From assembly GCA_000715855.1 (NCBI GenBank), contig KL571369.1:1-6559 (forward strand): a stretch of DNA of 6,559 nucleotides. Reading direction: 5' to 3'. Each line of letters begins with the position of its first letter. Position 1 is the first letter of the stretch. The notes under the pieces were generated by a model. That model was not told the DNA's origin, searched no databases, and was given only the letters and a program-made list of their open reading frames with translations. A program made the translations under genes and the position numbers. Below are positions 1 to 4,701 of this stretch, piece by piece. The stretch is from Actinoplanes liguriensis (GTDB lineage: Bacteria; Actinomycetota; Actinomycetes; Mycobacteriales; Micromonosporaceae).

Positions 1-61
1 GGAGCCGCGGCAGGCAGGCACGGACGGCGGCGGTGAACTCGTCCGGCAGGGAATCGACCAC
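1..61 (-). CDS. Possible 5' end of a gene leaving the left edge (very uncertain)
   Basis: On the minus strand a frame is open from about position 118 to the window edge. It has a GTG at 59-61 followed by about 19 codons (begins M-V-D-S-L-P-D-E-F-T-A). Third codon positions are mostly G or C, as in the real genes here, and it would be divergent from the HD-domain gene at 131. No clear ribosome binding site precedes the GTG, and the fragment is too short to assign a family. It may be chance in high-GC DNA; the sequence to the left would settle it. Confidence 0.2.
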   Translation of the reverse strand, partial: MVDSLPDEFTAAVRACLPRL

Positions 62-73
62 CGTCGAGACGGT
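60..73. promoter_or_regulatory. Short inverted repeat upstream of the HD-domain gene
   Basis: ACCGTC-GA-GACGGT is a perfect 6+6 inverted repeat with a 2-nt spacer. It lies 57 bp upstream of the HD-domain start and overlaps the putative divergent GTG. A second, looser inverted repeat (CCGTCC at 108-113, GGACGG at 123-128) sits just before the HD-domain ATG. Either could be an operator for a dimeric regulator. No -10/-35 pair stands out here, so the regulatory role is inference. Confidence 0.25.
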
Positions 74-130
74 ACCGGAACGTGGTGGCGATGTCCGCCC
101 TCGGTAGCCGTCCTGGGATCATGGACGGTC

Positions 131-721
131 ATGTGGATCCCCTCCGACACCGAGATCCGGCAGCTGCACGAACGGTACGCACCCACACCCTCGGCGTTCG
201 ACCTGGTGTGGACGCACTGCCGGATCGTCTGCCGCATCGCCGAACAGTTCCTCGGAGCCCCCGGCGTGAACGCGGACCTGGTGCGCGCCGGCTGCCTGCT
301 GCACGACATCGGCGTGTACCGCCTCTACGGCCGGGACGGGACGCCCGACTTCAGCGGCTACATCCGGCACGGGCTGCTCGGCCACGAACTGCTGCAGGCG
401 GAGGGGTTCCCGGACTACCTGTGCCGGTTCTGCTCCTGCCACACGGGGGTAGGTGTGACCCGCGCCGACATCCTCGACCAGGGCCTGCCCCTCCCGCCCG
501 GCGACTACGTGGCCGAGACCGCCGAGGAGTCCCTGGTCATGTACGCCGACAAGTTCCACAGCAAGAAGACCCCACCGGTGTTCGTGTCCGCCGAGACGTA
601 CACGGCGAGCGTGGCCCGCTTCGGTCCGGACAAGGCGGCCCTGTTCACCACGATGGTCGGCACCTACGGCGAGCCCGACCTGCCCCCGCTCGCCGAGGAA
701 TACGGCCACCAGCTGATCTGA
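131..721 (+). CDS. HD-domain phosphohydrolase-like protein
   Basis: This 196-residue soluble protein has the metal-binding layout of the HD superfamily: H29 in a WTHC segment, the H58-D59 doublet in LLHDIG, further histidines at H80, H85 and H104, and a distal D140 in MYADKFH. HD proteins use bound divalent metals to hydrolyse phosphate esters, commonly of nucleotides. Length and spacing fit a stand-alone HD domain (PF01966-type) without a sensor or synthetase domain, so the substrate cannot be read from sequence. The ATG at 131 is preceded by a weak purine stretch (GGACGG, 123-128). Another ATG at 121 is in a different frame. No signal peptide or membrane segment is visible. No neighbour suggests a pathway: the next genes run convergently. 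The fold call is firm; the role is unknown. Confidence 0.85.
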   Translation: MWIPSDTEIRQLHERYAPTPSAFDLVWTHCRIVCRIAEQFLGAPGVNADLVRAGCLLHDIGVYRLYGRDGTPDFSGYIRHGLLGHELLQAEGFPDYLCRFCSCHTGVGVTRADILDQGLPLPPGDYVAETAEESLVMYADKFHSKKTPPVFVSAETYTASVARFGPDKAALFTTMVGTYGEPDLPPLAEEYGHQLI

Positions 722-1050
722 GCCGGGCGAGTGATCTTGGATCGGCACGCCGCTGCTGCAATCGTCGGCGCTGGGACCCGTCCGACTCGCGGGGCATGGA
801 AGCAGAACTGGCAAGCACAGGTCCTGCTCAGGCAGACGGCGACGAGGTCGGCGACACCGGGACGCTGCTGGCCGGCGAGGACGGTAGAGGATCACCGGGG
901 ATAGCCCTCGGCATTCCGGTGACGCACGAGTCGACGAAGAACTCTCTGATCTGGTCACTCACCTGGTCTGCGGTTCCTCGCTGGGATCAAGCCCTCTCGC
1001 TCGCCGCCGACGTGGCCGATGACAGCCCCGTGCAAGGCCAGCAACAGTGC
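722..1050. other. Convergent gap between the HD-domain gene and the Panacea operon
   Basis: About 330 bp separate the stop of the HD-domain gene (+) from the stop of the 115-residue gene (-). Long open frames cross this interval in both directions, but their composition is typical of shadow frames in GC-rich DNA. I see no strong terminator: the best hairpin has a 5-bp CGCCG/CGGCG stem near 748-770 and no T run. The only stretch with coding-like character is the minus-strand fragment at 828-962, listed separately. Confidence 0.4.
828..962 (-). pseudogene. Possible remnant of a minus-strand gene (first about 26 codons readable)
   Basis: From a GTG at 960-962 the minus strand reads a plausible bacterial N-terminus (V-S-D-Q-I-R-E-F-F-V-D-S, then G-M-P-R-A-I-P-G-D-P-L). 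It then becomes serine/proline-rich and stops at 828-830. Changing frame after about codon 26 restores hydrophobic, protein-like sequence (A-D-L-V-A-V-C-L-S, then Q-F-C-F-H-A-P). This looks like a short gene broken by a frameshift, or a frameshift error in the read. It lies 88 nt after the 115-residue gene on the same strand, so it could once have been a third operon member. No good ribosome binding site is seen, and I recognise no family. Confidence 0.25.
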
Positions 1051-1398
1051 TTACACGGTCCGGGCACTCCGGAATTCGTCGCACTCCAAGCGGGGCGGAT
1101 CCTCCCGTTCGAACACCCGGAAGAAGCACTGAAGCCGGAACCTTCTGGCCTGCCCGTCAGTCCATTCCACGTCGGGTACCCACATCCACCACAGGTTGCC
1201 ACCTGGGTCATTCTCCGGGCTGACAGCAACGGCGCCTGATCTGGCGGTGGGTTGCCGAAGAAGGCGCCACCACCGCTCGACGCGGACATAGACCTCGGCA
1301 GGGGGATGCGTGGTGTCACGCCAGCGTGCAGCCTCGACGATGAAACGATCGAGTTCCCAGTCGGTCGAGGCGCCCGGCGATTTCAAGCGTTCGGCCAC
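1051..1398 (-). CDS. Unknown 115-residue protein, candidate toxin partner of the Panacea protein
   Basis: The 115-residue product matches no family I can name with confidence. It is small, soluble and rich in tryptophan (W14, W26, W43, W44, W70, W71, W73, W79) and arginine, with one cysteine pair candidate (C91, C106). Two predicted helices (about 15-28 and 33-50) precede a Gly/Pro turn (D64-P-G-G-N68) and a strand-rich end (69-108). That helix-helix-strands order resembles RelE/ParE-like toxins, but I see no diagnostic motif, so this is speculation. The start is GTG, chosen because AGGGGG (1404-1409) lies 5 nt upstream; the nearby ATG on this strand is out of frame. The gene begins 21 nt after the stop of the Panacea gene, so the two are almost certainly co-transcribed. 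Panacea antitoxins are typically paired with small toxins of many folds, and position and size make this the likely toxin. Confidence 0.7.
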   Translation of the reverse strand: MAERLKSPGASTDWELDRFIVEAARWRDTTHPPAEVYVRVERWWRLLRQPTARSGAVAVSPENDPGGNLWWMWVPDVEWTDGQARRFRLQCFFRVFEREDPPRLECDEFRSARTV

Positions 1399-1403
1399 GC
1401 ATG

Positions 1404-1409
1404 CCCCCT
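1404..1409 (-). promoter_or_regulatory. Ribosome binding site of the 115-residue gene
   Basis: AGGGGG on the minus strand ends 5 nt before the GTG at 1396-1398. It fixes that GTG as the start and lies within the 21-nt gap after the Panacea stop, consistent with coupled translation. Confidence 0.7.
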
Positions 1410-1419
1410 AGTTGCTACG

Positions 1420-1887
1420 TCATTGGCGCCGCCGTGACGCCAGGTAGTTCTCGACCTCGGCAACCTCGGCCCGGGTGGGCCGCTCGTCGTCGGGGTCATC
1501 GGTCTCCTCGGGCCGCTGGAACCAGTCCCGCAGGTGCGCCCACTCGATTCGCGGGCCTGAACCCGGCTTGGTGGCGGCCTGCCAGGGCTGCGACGCCTGA
1601 ATCAGGGTGCGCAAGTCTGCGGGGGAGAGCGCGCTGTACCGGGTGACGACATAGCCGACCGTGTTGAGAGCTTCTTCGCTGTGAAGAGGCGACGTGTCCT
1701 CCTGTGGCACGCCCTCAACTTCCACGGCACGTTCGGTTGCGTACATGGATTCGTCGAACAGCGCCCGGCCTCGACGGGCGAGATGATGACCCTGGGCGAA
1801 GAACAGCAGCATATGGAGCTTGGCGGGTTTCAGGCCTGGTCGGCGGGTGCCCATAGCCGCGATCACGGAGTTGGCGCTCGAAGTCAT
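1420..1887 (-). CDS. Panacea/SocA-like (DUF4065) protein, probable antitoxin
   Basis: The 155-residue product carries the Panacea domain core. K23-L-H-M-L-L-F-F-A-Q-G33, L36-A and L43-F-D-E46 correspond to the usual KLqKLLYyaQG, LA and LFdE signatures. They are followed by A50-x(4)-V-x-V, L74-x(2)-V, Y84-S-A-L-S-P89 and P101-W102, with an I114-E-W-x(2)-L-R-D-W-F end. Family members include SocA, a proteolytic adaptor-type antitoxin, and the PanA antitoxins, in which one domain neutralises many unrelated toxins. Charged residues 128-155 form a short tail beyond the domain. I start at the ATG at 1885-1887 because the domain begins within a few residues; the open frame extends upstream to 2034 but that part is Arg/Gly-rich and not protein-like. 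No strong Shine-Dalgarno precedes this ATG. It is first in a two-gene operon with the 115-residue protein. Confidence 0.8.
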   Translation of the reverse strand: MTSSANSVIAAMGTRRPGLKPAKLHMLLFFAQGHHLARRGRALFDESMYATERAVEVEGVPQEDTSPLHSEEALNTVGYVVTRYSALSPADLRTLIQASQPWQAATKPGSGPRIEWAHLRDWFQRPEETDDPDDERPTRAEVAEVENYLASRRRQ

Positions 1888-2107
1888 CGGGGCACGGTAG
1901 CGAGCACAGCCCGATGATCGCGAACAGTTCGGACGGATGTGCGGGACTCGACCGTTCGGCTTCTTGAGCGGGGTCCGTTTGTCCGTGCGCCGGTTCTTGT
2001 GGTCACCACCTCCGCTCCGACCTGCCGTCACCACGAAAGGTATCGATGCAATTACTGGTCGTGTGTCGGATCAGGGACTCGGGAAGGTTGGTCATCATTG
2101 CGTCATC

Positions 2108-2149
2108 TGAATTCGGCTGGATGAACTCGGCTCGCTGAGTGCGGCTGTG
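2108..2149. repeat. Three degenerate tandem 14-nt units
   Basis: Consecutive units TGAATTCGGCTGGA (2108-2121), TGAACTCGGCTCGC (2122-2135) and TGAGTGCGGCTGTG (2136-2149). Units 1 and 2 share 11 of 14 positions; units 2 and 3 share 8. The constant core is TGA-x(3)-CGGCT. The 14-nt phase is not a multiple of three, which argues against coding. They could be iterated protein-binding sites or a small tandem duplication; nothing nearby decides. Confidence 0.45.
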
Positions 2150-2295
2150 CGGTGACAGTCCAGGTCAGTCGGGCTGGCTTGAACGTGTCGCCGGGGTGGC
2201 AGGATTCTCCGGTGCGCCTGAGCCGGAATCGTCTGCAGCCGAAGGCGGCGGTAGGCATTCTTCGGAGAGAATTTCTTGCGTCGGCCGCGTCAAGA

Positions 2296-2333
2296 AAAAG
2301 GCATCCACCCCGAATGCGGAGGGGATGCCTTTT
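2296..2333. terminator. Bidirectional intrinsic terminator
   Basis: An 11-bp perfect stem (AAAAGGCATCC at 2296-2306, GGATGCCTTTT at 2323-2333) is extended inward by further C-G pairs (2308-2311 with 2318-2322, interrupted by single-A bulges) to a 6-nt loop at 2312-2317. T-rich tracts follow on both strands: TTTTGGTTTG on plus, TTTTTCTTG on minus. On the minus strand it would end readthrough from the ArsR/SRPBCC operon, whose last stop is 176 nt upstream. On the plus strand I see no annotated gene that it would serve. Confidence 0.8.
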
Positions 2334-2452
2334 GGTTTGTTGTCCTAATGCTGTCGCGGATCCGTATAGCTGTTCTTTTTCAAGCAACGTGAACCGGGAT
2401 CGGGCATGTAGCGGCTCACGATCGCCCGCCGCAACCCCGCAGTTTTGAGACC

Positions 2453-2475
2453 AGGCGGTTCGGTCCCGGCCGCCT
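2453..2475 (-). terminator. Weak GC hairpin just downstream of the SRPBCC gene
   Basis: AGGCGG (2453-2458) pairs with CCGCCT (2470-2475) around an 11-nt loop, 34 nt after the SRPBCC stop. There is no T tract on the minus strand side. Actinomycetes often use such U-poor hairpins, so it may add to termination ahead of the stronger hairpin at 2296-2333. Confidence 0.3.
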
Positions 2476-2509
2476 TCGTCCCTCTCCGCCGATTTGCCCG
2501 TACGGTGTG

Positions 2510-2989
2510 TCAGCGCTGCGCCTCGAAGTGCTCCTTCATCGACGGGTAGTAGTCGTCGAAGCTCGGCATCGGCGTCCCGTCCCGGGAGGCGACCAGCGCG
2601 TCCAGGTAGAACTCCCACCCCGGCCCGACCTCGCCGATGCCGTCCGTGCTGGTCAGATGCTGGGTGAACCGCAGCTCGGTCACGCCCGCGGTCTCGGTCA
2701 GCACCATCTCCAGGTGCCACCGGCCGTCCTCCTCGCCCGCGGACACCGCCAGCCGGGCCGGGGGCTCGCACGCGTCGACGGTCATGTCGAACCACGGCTT
2801 GCCCTCCTCCTGGATCATCTGCACCTTGATCGTGCGGCCGGGCCCGGCGTCGCCCTCCCACGGGCCGAACCAGCGCGCCGTCCGATCCGGTTCGGTCAGG
2901 CTCGCCCAGACGTCGTCGATCGGCGCCCGGAAGCTCCGGGTCAGCACCAGGTCGCCGCCGAACAGCCGGCCGGTGGGTGTCGGGCTCAT
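2510..2989 (-). CDS. SRPBCC (AHSA1-type) domain protein
   Basis: The 159-residue product has the SRPBCC/START-like fold of the AHSA1 group. Residues 14-44 give the first strand and helix (L-V-L-T-R-S-F-R-A-P-I-D-D-V-W, then T-A-R-W-F-G-P-W), the middle gives alternating strands (about 53-110), and G124-W-E-F-Y-L-D-A-L-V133 starts the long C-terminal helix. This fold makes a deep hydrophobic pocket for small ligands; the ligand cannot be read from sequence. A longer open frame runs upstream, but the ATG at 2987-2989 is the start: GAAGGAG lies 6 nt before it and the conserved fold begins just after. It follows the ArsR-like gene by 13 nt, the common actinobacterial pairing in which the repressor controls its SRPBCC partner. 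Such pairs are often annotated as stress or polyketide-related, without proof. Family call is firm, function is not. Confidence 0.9.
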   Translation of the reverse strand: MSPTPTGRLFGGDLVLTRSFRAPIDDVWASLTEPDRTARWFGPWEGDAGPGRTIKVQMIQEEGKPWFDMTVDACEPPARLAVSAGEEDGRWHLEMVLTETAGVTELRFTQHLTSTDGIGEVGPGWEFYLDALVASRDGTPMPSFDDYYPSMKEHFEAQR

Positions 2990-2995
2990 GCGTTT

Positions 2996-3002
2996 CTCCT
3001 TC
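2996..3002 (-). promoter_or_regulatory. Ribosome binding site of the SRPBCC gene
   Basis: GAAGGAG on the minus strand ends 6 nt before the ATG at 2987-2989 and directly abuts the TGA of the upstream repressor gene (3003-3005). It decides the SRPBCC start and allows reinitiation by ribosomes that finish the repressor. Confidence 0.8.
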
Positions 3003-3383
3003 TCAGCCGGCCGCGGGCCGGGACTCGACGGTTGGGTGTGCCTCGGGTGCGAGCGGCTGTGCGCGTCGTTCGCGGCGGGTGCGGTAGACCTCGGTCTCCA
3101 GCGCGTCGAGGCGGTGCTGCCATCCGGCCGGCGCGGTGAGTCGCTCCAGCCATCCGGAGAGTTCCGCGATCGGGGCGGTGACCAGCTCATACACCCGCTT
3201 CCGCCCGTCCGCGGTGTCCCGGACCAGGCCGGCTTCCCGCAGCACGCGCAGGTGCCGGCTCACGGCGGGCCGGCTGATCGCAAACCGCTCCGCGACCTGC
3301 CCGGCGGTGAGCGCCTCGTCCCGCAGCATCAGCAGGATCTCCCGCCGCACCGGGTCCGCAATCGCCCCCACCACCTCGTCCAC
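3003..3383 (-). CDS. ArsR/SdpR-like winged-helix repressor
   Basis: The 126-residue product starts with the family signature A9-D-P-V-R-R-E-I-L. A helix-turn-helix follows (T26-A-G-Q-V-A-E-R-F, recognition helix S37-R-P-A-V-S-R-H-L-R), then a beta wing at 55-69 (D-G-R-K-R-V-Y-E-L). There is no cysteine anywhere, so Cys-based metal sensing of ArsR/SmtB type is ruled out; this matches the SdpR-like autorepressor branch. The C-terminal part (about 100-126) is a basic, Pro/Ala-rich tail. The start is GTG at 3381-3383, which coincides with the predicted transcription start of a promoter at 3391-3420, implying a leaderless mRNA. The promoter spacer contains an 8+8 inverted repeat, the expected autoregulatory operator. 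The downstream SRPBCC gene is co-transcribed. The effector is unknown. Confidence 0.9.
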   Translation of the reverse strand: MDEVVGAIADPVRREILLMLRDEALTAGQVAERFAISRPAVSRHLRVLREAGLVRDTADGRKRVYELVTAPIAELSGWLERLTAPAGWQHRLDALETEVYRTRRERRAQPLAPEAHPTVESRPAAG

Positions 3384-3390
3384 GCCCTAA

Positions 3391-3420
3391 AGCGTAACCA
3401 ATAGGTTACGCGTACTGCAA
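3391..3420 (-). promoter_or_regulatory. Promoter of the ArsR/SRPBCC operon (leaderless)
   Basis: On the minus strand, TTGCAG (3415-3420) and TACGCT (3391-3396) are separated by 18 nt and resemble sigma-70-class -35 and -10 boxes. Only 7 nt separate the -10 box from the GTG start, so transcription should begin at or next to the first codon. No Shine-Dalgarno precedes the GTG, in agreement. Confidence 0.6.
3392..3411. promoter_or_regulatory. Operator: perfect 8+8 inverted repeat
   Basis: GCGTAACC (3392-3399) and GGTTACGC (3404-3411) are perfect inverted arms around AATA. The repeat occupies the -35/-10 spacer and overlaps the -10 box, ideal for blocking polymerase. Size and symmetry fit a dimeric winged-helix repressor, most simply the gene it precedes. 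Confidence 0.75.
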
Positions 3421-3496
3421 CGCCCCGCCCCGATGTTCGCCAGCCCACGCGTGTAATCGTGTTGTAACTTGTTGGCCCGGATGCAGGCTTCGCGGC

Positions 3497-4282
3497 TCAA
3501 AAGGTAGTTGTCCGAATTGCCGGTGCTCTTAGCGGCGCTGCTTTGTGGCCGGTGCGGCGTGACCGTGCAATCCAAGCCACTGCGATTGCGGCCGAGACTG
3601 CGACCAGGACCTGACCAGCGCGGGAATTCGCCTGACGTTCGGGCTCTGCCGGTGACGGCGCCGGAACGGATGGGGCATCTGCCGGGAAAGGTGGATTTTT
3701 GGTCCGTCTCTCCTGATACCCGGCGTCAACGATTTTGCCGAACTCTCTAATGACGGGATCCTCGGAGTCCAGCCAGACCGGCCGAAGATGGGACCAGTAG
3801 TTGGTGAAGGTATCCGAAACGAAAAGGTTAGAAACAGATGATTCTCGTTTTATGTGCTCGGCTGTGAAGAATCCCGCTACGTATCCCGTTTCCAGATGCA
3901 ACAGCGTCATTTGAGCGAAGATTTCTCGTCTTAGTTCTTGCTTCGGCATGGCGGCCCGCCGAGAGCTCCAGACGGGGGCGTATGTCTGCGGGTCGTCAAT
4001 CATCAGCCGCAGTAGTTCGCGATGTTGTTCGCGCACGGCCTGTGCACGTTGCACATTGGCTGCACGCGCCTGGTATCCCACCGAGACAACAACACCCGTG
4101 AGGGCCAGGGCCGAGAACACGGCAGAGGCCGCACCGTAGGCCTGACCGATGTTGCTCAGCTCTACCCAGTCCAGGGCTCCGACTTGGCCGATCGCTACCA
4201 GCAAGAGCGGGGATAGAACCGCGGCGGCGGTGACGCCGACGAGGATCGACATGCTTCGGATCGTGCGGCGGGCGCGAATCAT
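3497..4282 (-). CDS. DUF6082-type membrane protein
   Basis: The 261-residue product has two N-terminal membrane segments (about 12-33 and 46-69). Between and within them is the L-S-N-I-G-Q-A-Y-G-A-A-S-A-V-F-S-A-L-A-L block (42-61) that I associate with actinobacterial DUF6082 proteins. A charged, helical soluble domain follows (about 71-195; R/E/Q-rich coiled-coil-like start at 75-95, then an M-x-L-L-H-L-E-T-G-Y-V-A-G-F-F segment at 125-139). A Pro-rich linker (197-215) leads to a third hydrophobic segment (about 223-239) and a basic tail. Function of the family is unknown to me. I use the ATG at 4280-4282; an internal ATG at 4250-4252 (codon 11) is an alternative, and neither has a strong Shine-Dalgarno. 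Its codons are less GC-biased than those of the ArsR and SDR genes, which hints at separate acquisition. Confidence 0.7.
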   Translation of the reverse strand: MIRARRTIRSMSILVGVTAAAVLSPLLLVAIGQVGALDWVELSNIGQAYGAASAVFSALALTGVVVSVGYQARAANVQRAQAVREQHRELLRLMIDDPQTYAPVWSSRRAAMPKQELRREIFAQMTLLHLETGYVAGFFTAEHIKRESSVSNLFVSDTFTNYWSHLRPVWLDSEDPVIREFGKIVDAGYQERRTKNPPFPADAPSVPAPSPAEPERQANSRAGQVLVAVSAAIAVAWIARSRRTGHKAAPLRAPAIRTTTF

Positions 4283-4701
4283 GGATCCATCGTCGGAGTG
4301 TTCGGCAAGTGCCCGGGTGAGAGCCTCAGGGGCCGGTGGTCAGCTCCGAGGCCGTTGGTCGGACTCAGCGCCGCACGGATCGACGATGCGAGTTGACCAG
4401 GGATGGTGAGATCCTTCTGGATCGCAGATTCAGACCGGTTCGGCCAGCGGTCGGCGGACCGGACGTGAATCCCGACCCGGGCATCGAATCAGGACTCACT
4501 TCGGGGCGGACTCGCCGGGCGCCGGCCGGAGCAGATTGCCGGGCCGGGGCCGATGCGGTGTCCGCGACCCCACGCAGGGTCCGCGAGGTGAACAGACCAA
4601 GGCTGCCCGTTGGCCACCGACCCCGTCAGAAGGGTGGTGGCCAAGGCGCCGATCAGGGCTGATATCAGCCACCAACCGAGCCGAGGTCGGGAGTCGACCT
4701 G
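4283..4701. other. Gene-poor stretch between the DUF6082-type and SDR genes
   Basis: About 420 bp without a convincing gene. It holds a perfect 14-bp palindrome (4657-4670) and a direct repeat GTCCGCGA (4560-4567 and 4579-4586). The minus strand, in frame after the SDR stop, could encode one hydrophobic segment (G-W-W-L-I-S-A-L-I-G-A-L-A-T-T-L-L-T-G), but no start codon or ribosome binding site precedes it. It may be a remnant of a membrane protein gene or chance. Confidence 0.4.
4657..4670. repeat. Perfect 14-bp palindrome
   Basis: GGCTGATATCAGCC is fully self-complementary and lies 32 bp beyond the stop of the SDR gene. With no spacer it would make a poor RNA hairpin, so a protein-binding site is more likely than a terminator. 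GGTGGC and GCCACC arms lie nearby, but no coherent larger structure is evident. Confidence 0.3.

Larger units (their letters stand above)
1888..2509. other. Gene-poor stretch between two minus-strand operons
   Basis: About 620 bp with no convincing gene on either strand. Open frames here are short or are antisense shadows. It contains three tandem 14-nt units (2108-2149), a strong bidirectional terminator hairpin (2296-2333) and a weaker hairpin just after the SRPBCC gene (2453-2475). The promoter of the Panacea operon should lie in the left part, but I could not find a convincing -35/-10 pair. I checked for tRNA, signal-recognition-particle RNA and common riboswitch cores and saw none. Confidence 0.5.

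Noticed and set aside
119..958. A 279-codon minus-strand frame opposite the HD-domain gene
   Set aside because: Low-complexity composition with no recognisable motif, antisense to a well-supported gene.
82..1239. A 385-codon plus-strand frame covering the HD-domain gene and beyond
   Set aside because: Arg/Pro-rich shadow frame; the overlapping +1 frame gives a coherent HD domain, and the rest opposes the 115-residue gene.
2340..2400. AT-rich patch with TATAC-like and TTG-like boxes as a promoter
   Set aside because: No pair of boxes has acceptable spacing on either strand and no gene lies suitably downstream.
2103..2861. A 252-codon minus-strand frame crossing the terminator and the SRPBCC gene
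   Set aside because: Out of frame with the SRPBCC domain and runs through the intrinsic terminator; Arg/Gly-rich shadow.
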